Assembly (NCBI GenBank): GCA_913057765.1
Contig: CAJXPH010000056.1
Coordinates: 1-13,066, forward strand
DNA: 13,066 bases
From: an uncultured Campylobacteraceae bacterium
GTDB taxonomy: Bacteria > Campylobacterota > Campylobacteria > Campylobacterales > Arcobacteraceae
Reading direction: 5' to 3'
Made by a program: the position numbers and the translations under genes. The number at the start of each line of letters is the position of its first letter. Within the stretch, counting starts at the first letter, position 1. Positions 6,902-13,066 of the stretch are shown here, in pieces. The notes below the pieces were generated by a model. That model searched no databases. It worked only from the letters and a program-made list of their open reading frames with translations, and was not told the DNA's origin.

Positions 6902-7686
6902 TCATAGATACGCATTGTCATCTAGACAATAAACAATATTATGAAGACGTAGATATTGTTATTCATCGGGCAGTTGATAGTGGAGTTAAAGGTTTTTTAA
7001 TTCCAGGTGCAGATTTTGATGATTTACCACAAGCTATTAAATTAGCAGAAAAATACGATGAAGTATTTTTTGCTGTTGGAATTCATCCTTATGACATGGA
7101 ACAGTATGATGAGTCTGTTTTGGAAAAATATATAAATCACCCAAAGTGTATTGCAGTTGGAGAATGTGGTTTAGATTATTATAGGCTTCCTGATGATGAA
7201 GAAGAAAAAAAACAAAATATTGCAAAACAAAAAGAAGTATTTATTTCTCAAATAGAATTTGCAAAAAAAGTTAAAAAACCTTTAATAGTACACATTAGAG
7301 AAGCATCAGATGATTCTAGACAGATTCTTATAGATAACAATGCAAAAGAAGTTGGTGGTGTCTTACACTGTTATAATGCCAGTGAACATCTCCTTCCTTT
7401 GGCAGATCATAATTTTTACTTTGGAATAGGTGGAGTTATAACATTTAAAAATGCAAAAAAACTAGTAGAAGTTCTTCCTAAAATTCCAAAAGATAAATTA
7501 CTATTAGAAACAGACGGACCTTATTTAACTCCGCAACCTTTTAGAGGAAAAAGAAATGAACCGGCATATACTAATTATGTTGCAGATAAAATTTCAGACC
7601 TATTAGAAATCACTAAAGAAGAGGTTGAAAAAATTACTACAACTAATACCCTTACCTTATTTAAGCAGTTTTCTACAATAATTTAG
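6898..7686 (+). CDS. tatD: TatD family metal-dependent DNase, apparent ATA start
   Basis: TatD proteins are cytoplasmic TIM-barrel hydrolases with DNase activity. The frame is open from 6883, and the expected N-terminus MIIDTHCHLD is obtained only if ATA at 6898 initiates. There is no ATG, GTG or TTG in frame before ATG 7096, and starting there would lose the HxH metal ligands (H6, H8) and the first strands. From 6898 the protein is 262 aa, the normal family length. Other ligand motifs are GECGLDYYR, VHIREA, LHCY and LETDGPYLTPQPFRGKRNEP. AAAAGG (6884-6889) is placed eight bases before the ATA, and ATA overlaps the upstream TAA stop as ATAA. A sequencing error changing ATGA to ATAA, or a true non-standard start, would both explain this. 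It begins the tatD-mltD-rlpA run. Confidence 0.9.
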   Translation: MIIDTHCHLDNKQYYEDVDIVIHRAVDSGVKGFLIPGADFDDLPQAIKLAEKYDEVFFAVGIHPYDMEQYDESVLEKYINHPKCIAVGECGLDYYRLPDDEEEKKQNIAKQKEVFISQIEFAKKVKKPLIVHIREASDDSRQILIDNNAKEVGGVLHCYNASEHLLPLADHNFYFGIGGVITFKNAKKLVEVLPKIPKDKLLLETDGPYLTPQPFRGKRNEPAYTNYVADKISDLLEITKEEVEKITTTNTLTLFKQFSTII

Positions 7687-7687
7687 A

Positions 7688-7693
7688 TAAAAT
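7688..7693 (+). promoter_or_regulatory. Possible -10 box before mltD
   Basis: TAAAAT at 7688-7693 directly follows the tatD stop, in the 36-base gap before the mltD start. It could give an internal promoter for the wall and LPS genes; no -35 is visible and read-through from upstream is equally possible. Confidence 0.25.
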
Positions 7694-7722
7694 ATTACCT
7701 ATTTCAAAAAATAGGATCGTAT

Positions 7723-9129
7723 TTGAAAAAATTTATTATATTAATTATGATTTTTTCTATCTATTCGCACGCTTCATTAATTGGTTCAAATTTTTCTCAG
7801 AGAGATATTCAGATACTAGAAGATTTAGATATAAAGTCTTCTTTTATTACTGATTATAAATTACAAGAAGTGTATGAACAGTTTCAAAATAGAAGAAATT
7901 CGCATAGATATGTAGAAAACTTAAATGAGGCATCACTTTTTGTGCCTAGAGTAAAAGATATACTAAGACAAGAGGGCATCCCTGATGTTTTCATTTATAT
8001 GGCTATGGCAGAATCTAATTTTTCTATTGATGCAAGATCTAGTGCAAGGGCTACTGGTCTTTGGCAGTTCATGTCAGCTACTGCAAAAAGATATGGATTA
8101 AGAAATGATATGTATGTTGATGAAAGAATGGATTTAGTTAAATCTACATTTTCAGCATCACAATATCTTAATGCATTACATAAAAGATTTGGGAAATGGT
8201 ATTTAGCAGCAATTTCATATAATTGTGGTGAAGGTAGAGTAATTGAAGCAATTACAAGAGCTACTTTAGATCTATATGTTCAAAAACATCCTGAAGAAAA
8301 AAATAGTAAAATAATTCAAGATTATAGAAAAACAATTAAAGCTTATCAACAAAGAAAAGTTTCATTTTCAAAATTAGGGAAAATTTATTCAACTGTTTCA
8401 AAATGGGATATTAAACCTGATGTAGAAGATTTATTAATTGTTCAAAAAGGTTTAGAGAGACAATATTTACCAAAAGAGAGTAGAAGATATATTCGAAAAA
8501 TCATCTCTTTAGCTATGATGAATTCACAAAATTTCATTAAATATGATGAAAACTCTCATTTACTTAATATGGGAATTTCACAAACTATAGCTACTGTACC
8601 AGTAAAAGGTGGATTACATTTAAAAAATGTTGCAAAATCTATTGGTATGACTTATATTGATTTATTAAATCTTAATAAACATATTAAGCAGTCTATTATC
8701 CCTCCTACTGATAAATATTACACTATTAATATTCCATATAGTAGGCTTTCAAGATTTAATGAAAATAGAAATGATATTGAAGATACAAAATTTGCAATTC
8801 ATATTGTAAAAAGGGGTGATACTCTTTCTGGAATTTCTAGAAAATATAAAGTTCCGACTAGTTTGATAAAAAATTACAATAATTTTAAATCAAGTAGATT
8901 ATCAATAAAACAAAAAATTGTTTTACCAATTCCTAGTGATATGATTGGCAAAATTAAGTTTGTTGAAGAAAAAAGTTCTAGAAAAAGATTAAAAAAATAT
9001 ACTGTTAGAAGTGGAGACTCTTTATATTCTATTGCTAGAAAACATAAAATTGGTGTTAAAAAACTTATGAAAGATAATAAGATGAAAAATTCATTCTTAA
9101 AAATAGGAGATAGACTTGTTCTTAGATAA
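7723..9129 (+). CDS. mltD: MltD-like membrane-bound lytic murein transglycosylase with LysM domains
   Basis: This exported enzyme (468 aa) cuts the MurNAc-GlcNAc bond of peptidoglycan to give anhydro-muropeptides. A signal peptide (MKKFIILIMIFSIYSHA) is followed by the SLT domain (about 70-190). Catalytic Glu is E97 in MAMAESNFS, with ARATGLWQFMSATAKRYGL (109-126) and LAAISYNCGEGRV (161-173) completing the family motifs. A degenerate LysM-like region (about 290-337) precedes two clear LysM domains, HIVKRGDTLSGISRKYKV (360-377) and YTVRSGDSLYSIARKHKIGV (426-445), which bind glycan strands. The signal peptide ends without a convincing lipobox cysteine, unlike E. coli MltD. The start is TTG at 7723 with AGGA-type site TAGGAT (7712-7717); it gives the MKK N-terminus. 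The 3' end overlaps rlpA by 14 bases. Confidence 0.92.
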   Translation: MKKFIILIMIFSIYSHASLIGSNFSQRDIQILEDLDIKSSFITDYKLQEVYEQFQNRRNSHRYVENLNEASLFVPRVKDILRQEGIPDVFIYMAMAESNFSIDARSSARATGLWQFMSATAKRYGLRNDMYVDERMDLVKSTFSASQYLNALHKRFGKWYLAAISYNCGEGRVIEAITRATLDLYVQKHPEEKNSKIIQDYRKTIKAYQQRKVSFSKLGKIYSTVSKWDIKPDVEDLLIVQKGLERQYLPKESRRYIRKIISLAMMNSQNFIKYDENSHLLNMGISQTIATVPVKGGLHLKNVAKSIGMTYIDLLNLNKHIKQSIIPPTDKYYTINIPYSRLSRFNENRNDIEDTKFAIHIVKRGDTLSGISRKYKVPTSLIKNYNNFKSSRLSIKQKIVLPIPSDMIGKIKFVEEKSSRKRLKKYTVRSGDSLYSIARKHKIGVKKLMKDNKMKNSFLKIGDRLVLR

Positions 9130-9904
9130 TAAAGCAATTAAACTTTCTATATTAGCGATTATAGGGGCTGGATTTATTTTTTCGGGATGTACTTCTAAAT
9201 CTAGTAATGGCACGTATACTGGTAAAAGAGTTTATAAAACAATTCCAAATGAAAAAATAAGAAACTCAAAAGCAATGCATAGAGCAACAATGAGGCCTTA
9301 TACAATTGCAGGTAAAAGATATTATCCTACATTAGCAAAAGTTGGTGATGTTCAACGAGGTATTGCCTCTTGGTATGGACCAAATTTTCATGCTAAAAAA
9401 ACTTCAAATGGTGAAGTTTATAATATGTATGCAGATACAGCAGCACATAAGACATTGCCAATGAATACAATGGTTAGAGTTGATAATAAAGATAATGGAA
9501 AATCTGTTATTTTAAGAATTAATGATAGAGGACCTTTTGTATCTGGAAGAATTATTGATTTATCTAATAAAGCTGCTCATGATATTGGAATGGTAAAGAA
9601 AGGGACAGCTAGAGTTAATGTCACTGTTCTTGGCTTCCATGCAAAAATAGCAACAACTAAAGAGGAAAAAGCGGAAGTTGCAACTGTAGGAAAATATTTT
9701 GTACAAGTTGGAGCCTTTAGTAGATTAGAAGGTGCTAAAATTACAAAAAGAAAATTTGAAATGGCATTAGAAAATAGGTATAGAGTTATTATAAAAAGCA
9801 CAGATTTAAATAGAGTTTGGATTAGTGGATTTAGGTCAGAGTCTGAAGCTAGAGATTTTAGATCTAATAATGGTTTAAATAGTGCAATGATTATCGCTGA
9901 ATAG
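9116..9904 (+). CDS. rlpA: RlpA-like septal lytic transglycosylase lipoprotein
   Basis: RlpA proteins are outer-membrane lipoproteins that cleave stem-less (denuded) glycan strands at the division septum. The N-terminus is a lipoprotein signal with Cys25 in IFSGC. The double-psi beta-barrel domain (about 81-174) contains GIASWYGPNFHAKKTSNGE, HKTLPMNTMVRV and RINDRGPFVSGRIIDLS; E100, H111 and D137 fall at positions conserved in the family. A SPOR domain (about 193-260, KYFVQVGAFS to SAMIIAE) binds denuded septal glycan. At 262 aa it is a typical short RlpA. The start is TTG at 9116 with TAGGAGA at 9104-9110; it lies within the last codons of mltD, a 14-base overlap that suggests coupled translation of two enzymes acting on the same polymer. 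Confidence 0.92.
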   Translation: MFLDNKAIKLSILAIIGAGFIFSGCTSKSSNGTYTGKRVYKTIPNEKIRNSKAMHRATMRPYTIAGKRYYPTLAKVGDVQRGIASWYGPNFHAKKTSNGEVYNMYADTAAHKTLPMNTMVRVDNKDNGKSVILRINDRGPFVSGRIIDLSNKAAHDIGMVKKGTARVNVTVLGFHAKIATTKEEKAEVATVGKYFVQVGAFSRLEGAKITKRKFEMALENRYRVIIKSTDLNRVWISGFRSESEARDFRSNNGLNSAMIIAE

Positions 9905-9912
9905 GAATATTT

Positions 9913-10485
9913 ATGACAGAAATTAATAGAAAAACAAAAGAAACTGATATCAAGTGTAAAATTGATATCAATGGTAATGGTACATCAAATATTAATACGG
10001 GTGTAGGTTTTTTTGACCATATGTTAGAAGCATTTTCAAAGCATAGTGGTATTGATCTGGATTTAACATGTGATGGTGATTTACATGTTGATGCACATCA
10101 TACTGTTGAAGATTGTGGAATTGTTTTAGGAAAAGCTTTAAAAAATGAAATATTCCCGATTGAAAAAGTTGAAAGATATGGTAACGCAACTGTAGTAATG
10201 GATGAAGCTTCAACAACATGTGCTTTAGACTTATCAAATAGACCTTTTTTAGTTTATGAAGTTAATGTTTCAGGAAAAGTTGGAGAATTTGATACTGAAT
10301 TAGTTGAAGAGTTTTTTCATGCACTTGCTGGAAATACAGGTTTAACAGTACATATTATTCAAGATAGAGGAAGAAATAAACACCATATTATTGAAGCAAG
10401 TTTCAAAGCATTTGCTGTTGCACTAAGACGTGCTTTAGCAAAAAATGAGAAGTTAGGAATTCCAAGTACTAAAGGTGTTTTATGA
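9913..10485 (+). CDS. hisB: Imidazoleglycerol-phosphate dehydratase
   Basis: HisB removes water from imidazole glycerol phosphate to give imidazole acetol phosphate in histidine biosynthesis, a cytoplasmic Mn-dependent reaction. The 190-aa protein is the monofunctional form without a phosphatase domain. Diagnostic motifs are GVGFFDHMLEAFSKHSG (30-46), DAHHTVEDCGIVLGKAL (60-76) and GRNKHHIIEASFKAFA near residues 153-168, containing the metal-binding histidines. ATG at 9913 is preceded by AGGAAT (9902-9907), which overlaps the rlpA stop. It sits between wall and LPS genes rather than with other his genes, and overlaps kdsC by 4 bases (ATGA), so its expression follows the envelope run. Confidence 0.96.
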   Translation: MTEINRKTKETDIKCKIDINGNGTSNINTGVGFFDHMLEAFSKHSGIDLDLTCDGDLHVDAHHTVEDCGIVLGKALKNEIFPIEKVERYGNATVVMDEASTTCALDLSNRPFLVYEVNVSGKVGEFDTELVEEFFHALAGNTGLTVHIIQDRGRNKHHIIEASFKAFAVALRRALAKNEKLGIPSTKGVL

Positions 10486-10979
10486 TTAAGCTTTTAGTAC
10501 TAGATGTTGATGGTACATTAACTGATGGTGGAATTACATATACAAATAGTGGTGATGAATTAAAAACTTTTGATGTATCAGATGGTTTAGCAATTGCTAC
10601 GTGGACAAAAAAACTTGGAAAAAAAGCAGCGATTATTACAGGACGTACTTCTTTAATTGTTGAAAGACGAGCAAAAGATTTACAAATAGAACATCTTTAC
10701 CAAGGTGTACATAATAAAGATGAAATTCTAGAAAATATTTTAAAAGAAGAAAATATTTCTTGGAATGAGGTTGCCGCTATTGGTGATGATTTAAATGATT
10801 TTAAAATGCTTAAAAAAGCAGGCATTTCATTTACTCCTGCAAATGGTTCAAAATATATAAAAGAGATTGTAAATGTACAGTGTGAAGCTAAAGGTGGAAG
10901 TGGTGCAGTACGAGAGATGATTGAATATATTATTAAAGAAGATGGAATAGAAGAGGATTTTATAAACGCATGGTTATAA
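10482..10979 (+). CDS. kdsC: 3-deoxy-D-manno-octulosonate 8-phosphate phosphatase KdsC
   Basis: KdsC removes phosphate from Kdo 8-phosphate to give Kdo, the sugar joining lipid A to the LPS core. It is a small cytoplasmic HAD phosphatase without a cap domain, working as a tetramer. The protein (165 aa) shows the nucleophile motif LDVDGTLTDGG (Asp8, Asp10), AAIITGR with the second-motif Thr, and GDDLNDFKML as the acidic fourth motif, with CEAKGGSGAVREMIEYI near the C-terminus, typical of KdsC. Start and upstream stop overlap as ATGA with hisB, and the end overlaps lptC by 10 bases. Linkage to lptC and lptA supports the KdsC assignment over other HAD enzymes. Confidence 0.94.
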   Translation: MIKLLVLDVDGTLTDGGITYTNSGDELKTFDVSDGLAIATWTKKLGKKAAIITGRTSLIVERRAKDLQIEHLYQGVHNKDEILENILKEENISWNEVAAIGDDLNDFKMLKKAGISFTPANGSKYIKEIVNVQCEAKGGSGAVREMIEYIIKEDGIEEDFINAWL

Positions 10980-11500
10980 GAATCTTTATTTTTGCCCTTT
11001 TGGGTTTATCAATACTAAGTTATTTCATTCCTGTAGAAGATAAAACAAAAAAAGGTGCAACTGAAGATATTGCCCTTTTGACATTTACAGATTCCACAAT
11101 GTATACACTTACTACAGATAGTATGCATAGAATTGTAGATTCAAAAGAGGCATTACGATATAAAGATAGAGATGTGATGTATGATGGTGTTTTGACATTA
11201 AAAAATAAAGATAAGAATAATAAAGAACTTACTGATGTTTTATTCTCTGATGTTATTATAAAAAGAGGTGATGATTTTAAGTTTTTAAATAATGTTAAGT
11301 TTAGAAGAGATAATTCTATTACATTAAATACAAATGAATTGCTTTATAATGATAAAACAGGAATTGCCACAAATACTTTGCCATTTGAAGGTACTTACTT
11401 TAATAATTATATTAAAGGTGAGAACATATATTTAAATTTGAACAAATATCATATGAAAGCTAACAAAGCTCATTTTGAGGTTGAAGTTGAAAAAAAATAA
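10970..11500 (+). CDS. lptC: LPS export system protein LptC (YrbK-like)
   Basis: LptC is a bitopic inner-membrane protein that takes LPS from the LptBFG transporter and hands it to LptA in the periplasm. The 176-aa protein begins with one membrane helix (IFIFALLGLSILSYFIPV, about residues 5-22), followed by a beta-rich periplasmic region with TFTDSTMYTLT, DGVLTLKNK and LLYNDKTGIATNTLPFEGTYFNNYIKGENIYLNLNKYHMKANKAHFEV, the repeating beta-jellyroll pattern of LptC/LptA. Sequence alone is weakly diagnostic; the position between kdsC and lptA is strong support. The ATG at 10970 lies within the end of kdsC, with AAGAGGA at 10951-10957. Confidence 0.85.
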   Translation: MVIRIFIFALLGLSILSYFIPVEDKTKKGATEDIALLTFTDSTMYTLTTDSMHRIVDSKEALRYKDRDVMYDGVLTLKNKDKNNKELTDVLFSDVIIKRGDDFKFLNNVKFRRDNSITLNTNELLYNDKTGIATNTLPFEGTYFNNYIKGENIYLNLNKYHMKANKAHFEVEVEKK

Positions 11501-11512
11501 AGGAAATATATT

Positions 11513-11995
11513 ATGAAATTTTTAATAGGTTTTTTAATTTGTATTACTGCAGTGTTTGCAGCTACAGATAAGTTAATAATAGATGCAAGTAATTTTGAAA
11601 CAAACGATGCGAAAGGTCTTTCTATTTTTACAGGAAATGTAAAACTAAAAATGGCTAAGGATAGATTAAATTCTGACAAACTAGAAATTTATGTTAAACC
11701 TCAAACACAAGGTAAGGCAAAAAAACCTTTAAAATATATTGCTACGGGGAATGTTGATTTTGAAATTATTTCAAATGCAAAGCATTACAAAGGAAGAGGG
11801 AATAAAGTAATCTATAATCCAGATAAACAAGAATATACAGTTATTGGGAATGGATATCTAAAAGAAGTTAAAGAAGATAGAGAATTGTTTGGAGAAAAGA
11901 TTTTTATTAACCAGTTAACTGGAAGTGCAAAAGTTAGTGGTAGTAAGAAAAAACCTGTTAGATTTATATTAAATATTGAAAGTGGAGATAAATAA
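11513..11995 (+). CDS. lptA: LPS transport periplasmic protein LptA (OstA-like)
   Basis: LptA builds the periplasmic bridge that carries LPS from LptC to LptD. A signal peptide (MKFLIGFLICITAVFA) is followed by the mature 144 residues starting ATDKLIIDASNFE. The OstA-like jellyroll pattern is clear: DAKGLSIFTGNVKLKMAKDRLNSDKLEIYV, YIATGNVDFEI and YKGRGNKVIYNPDKQEYTVIGNGYLKEV, ending with strands to about residue 155. Length fits the family. AAAGGA (11500-11505) precedes the ATG after a 12-base gap from lptC, and its stop shares one base with the engB start (TAATG). Its partner lptC directly upstream supports the assignment. Confidence 0.92.
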   Translation: MKFLIGFLICITAVFAATDKLIIDASNFETNDAKGLSIFTGNVKLKMAKDRLNSDKLEIYVKPQTQGKAKKPLKYIATGNVDFEIISNAKHYKGRGNKVIYNPDKQEYTVIGNGYLKEVKEDRELFGEKIFINQLTGSAKVSGSKKKPVRFILNIESGDK

Positions 11996-12597
11996 TGAAA
12001 ATAATAGATGCTCAATTTTTAACTTCTGCTCAAAGTATAGTAGATTCTCCTAGTCCAGATAGAGCTGAAGTGGCTTTTTTAGGACGTAGTAATGTTGGTA
12101 AATCATCTTTATTAAATACTTTAGTTAATAGAAAAGGTTTAGCTAAATCTTCTTCAACTCCGGGAAAAACGCAATTAATTAACTATTTTGATATTAAATT
12201 TAAAACAGGTAATGAAGAAATGCCTTATCTTTTTGCAAGGTTTGTTGATTTACCAGGTTTTGGTTATGCAAGAGTTTCAAAAAGTTTAAAAAAAGATTGG
12301 AATAAAAATTTAACAGGTTATTTAGAAGAGAGACCATGTTTACAAATTTTTGTCCATTTAATTGATTCAAGACATATAGATTTAGCAATTGATAAAAATG
12401 TTGATGAATTTTTAAATAAGCATAAGCGAGGTGACCAAATTATCATCAATGCTTTTACGAAAATTGATAAATTAAAACAAAATGATTTACAAAAACTAAA
12501 AAGAGCAAATCCTGATGGGATTTTTATTTCTAATCTTAAAAAGAGAGGAATGATTGATTTACAAAATGCCATAACAGGATATTTATTTGGAAGTTAA
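11995..12597 (+). CDS. engB: Ribosome-biogenesis GTPase EngB (YihA/YsxC)
   Basis: EngB is a TRAFAC-class GTPase needed for late 50S ribosomal subunit assembly. The 200-aa protein contains G1 GRSNVGKS (30-37), G2 STPGKTQ (54-60), G3 DLPGFGYA (85-92), G4 TKID (155-158) and a likely G5 SNLKKRG near the end, in the usual order. N-terminal residues AEVAFLGRSNVGKSSLLN are diagnostic. The ATG at 11995 uses the last base of the lptA stop (TAATG); GGAGA at 11984-11988 is the ribosome site. The coupling of lptA with engB is, from memory, also present in Campylobacter and Helicobacter. A GNAT gene overlaps its 3' end by 11 bases. Confidence 0.96.
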   Translation: MKIIDAQFLTSAQSIVDSPSPDRAEVAFLGRSNVGKSSLLNTLVNRKGLAKSSSTPGKTQLINYFDIKFKTGNEEMPYLFARFVDLPGFGYARVSKSLKKDWNKNLTGYLEERPCLQIFVHLIDSRHIDLAIDKNVDEFLNKHKRGDQIIINAFTKIDKLKQNDLQKLKRANPDGIFISNLKKRGMIDLQNAITGYLFGS

Positions 12598-13041
12598 TTT
12601 TTTTAAACCTAATGTAATGCATATAAAAAAGATGCAAGAAGTAGTTAAAGAAGAAGTAGATACGGGTACGATTCTTTTACGAACTGAAGATGAAATGGCT
12701 AATACTATAAGATCTTATACTGTAGTCGAAGTCGACGGTGAAATTGCAGGCTTTACGGCTTTACATATTCATTCAGCAAGACTTTCAGAAGTAAGAAGCT
12801 TAGTCGTCTCAAAAAATTTTAGAGGACTTAATTTAGGGAAAAAACTTGTTGAGTCATGTATAGAAGAGGGTAAATTTTTAGGATTAACCCAAATATTATC
12901 TTTAACTTATCAAAAAGAATTTTTTGAAAAATTAGGTTTTGATGAAATTGAAAAAGATCAAATACCTGAACATAAAATTTGGGCTGATTGCATTAGATGT
13001 AAACATTTTCCAAAATGTGATGAAATTGCGATGGTTTATGA
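12587..13041 (+). CDS. GNAT N-acetyltransferase, short ArgA-like type, 3' end missing
   Basis: The frame from TTG 12587 (MEVNFFKPNVMHIKKMQEVV) stays open to the end of genomic sequence at 13041, giving 151 native residues; it is easy to miss because neither an ATG start nor a stop is present. AGGA at 12576-12579, seven bases upstream, supports the TTG. The GNAT fold shows EVDGEIAGFTALHIHS, the acetyl-CoA segment SLVVSKNFRGLNLGKKLVE, and KEFFEKLGFDEI. A cysteine cluster C-x2-C-x5-C (C135, C138, C144) in WADCIRCKHFPKCDEIAMVY follows, as in short N-acetylglutamate synthase-like proteins. N-acetylglutamate synthesis for arginine is therefore likely but unproven. It overlaps engB by 11 bases. The further translation DCLLYTSDA comes from adapter. 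Only a few residues are probably missing. Confidence 0.8.
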
Positions 13042-13066
13042 CTGTCTCTTATACACATCTGACGCT
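13042..13066 (+). other. Illumina Nextera i5-side adapter, reverse complement (artefact)
   Basis: CTGTCTCTTATACACATCT (13042-13060) is the reverse complement of the 19-base transposon mosaic end, and GACGCT (13061-13066) continues into the Nextera Read 1 adapter. It is untrimmed library sequence. It gives the well-known false peptide CLLYTSDA at the end of the GNAT frame. Confidence 0.98.

Noticed and set aside
7096..7098. ATG at 7096 as the tatD start
   Set aside because: It would remove about 66 residues including the HxH metal ligands, although the upstream frame encodes a perfect TatD N-terminus.
8874..9137. Leftward open frame opposite the end of mltD
   Set aside because: It is antisense to the second LysM domain, which is clearly the coding strand; its hydrophobicity reflects complemented Lys/Glu codons.
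9992..10237. Leftward open frame opposite hisB
   Set aside because: It is rich in His, Leu and Gln as expected of an AT-rich antisense shadow and has no recognisable motif.
49..13041. CRISPR array, tRNA, rRNA or riboswitch
   Set aside because: I see no spaced direct repeats, no cloverleaf with a CCA end, no rRNA-like GC-rich conserved stretch, and leaders are too short for known riboswitches.

Overview
The window reads as one assembled contig from a low-GC (by eye about 30 %) member of the Campylobacterota, most likely Arcobacteraceae. The evidence is the AT-rich coding, HslV beginning MFxATTIL as in Helicobacter pylori, and the gene run tatD-mltD-rlpA-kdsC-lptC-lptA-engB, which I recall as conserved in Campylobacter and Helicobacter. 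The assignment rests on protein resemblance from memory, not on a search. Both ends are not genomic: bases 1-48 are an Illumina Nextera i7-side adapter with its index, and bases 13042-13066 are the reverse complement of the i5-side adapter. Only 49-13041 is biological.

Left part (49-4037), accessory in character: a serine recombinase cut at its 5' end by the contig boundary, with several substituted catalytic positions; a secreted protein with two DUF1566/Lcl-type domains and a C-terminal EF-hand pair; then, convergent and separated by a bidirectional terminator, an SLC13/DASS-type permease with two cytoplasmic RCK_C (TrkA_C) domains.

A divergent intergenic region (4038-4219) carries promoters for the permease and for a long rightward run of thirteen genes: rplI, hslV, hslU, a 101-residue unknown, tatD, mltD-like, rlpA-like, hisB, kdsC, lptC, lptA, engB and a GNAT acetyltransferase cut by the right contig end. 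Spacing is mostly from -14 to +12 nt, with larger gaps only before the 101-residue gene (53 nt) and before mltD (36 nt), so the run is probably one or a few transcripts.

The run covers translation (bL9), the HslUV protease, metal-dependent nuclease TatD, septal and wall peptidoglycan cleavage (MltD, RlpA), histidine synthesis (HisB), Kdo synthesis (KdsC), LPS transport (LptC, LptA) and 50S assembly (EngB). The envelope part links glycan-strand cleavage with Kdo and LPS delivery.

I do not see a clearly new multi-gene system. The items most worth a second look are the apparent ATA start of tatD inside an ATAA overlap, the 101-residue gene that looks like a reduced receiver (REC) fold, the substituted recombinase, the Lcl-Lcl-EF-hand secreted protein, and the adapter-derived protein ends that would mislead annotation.
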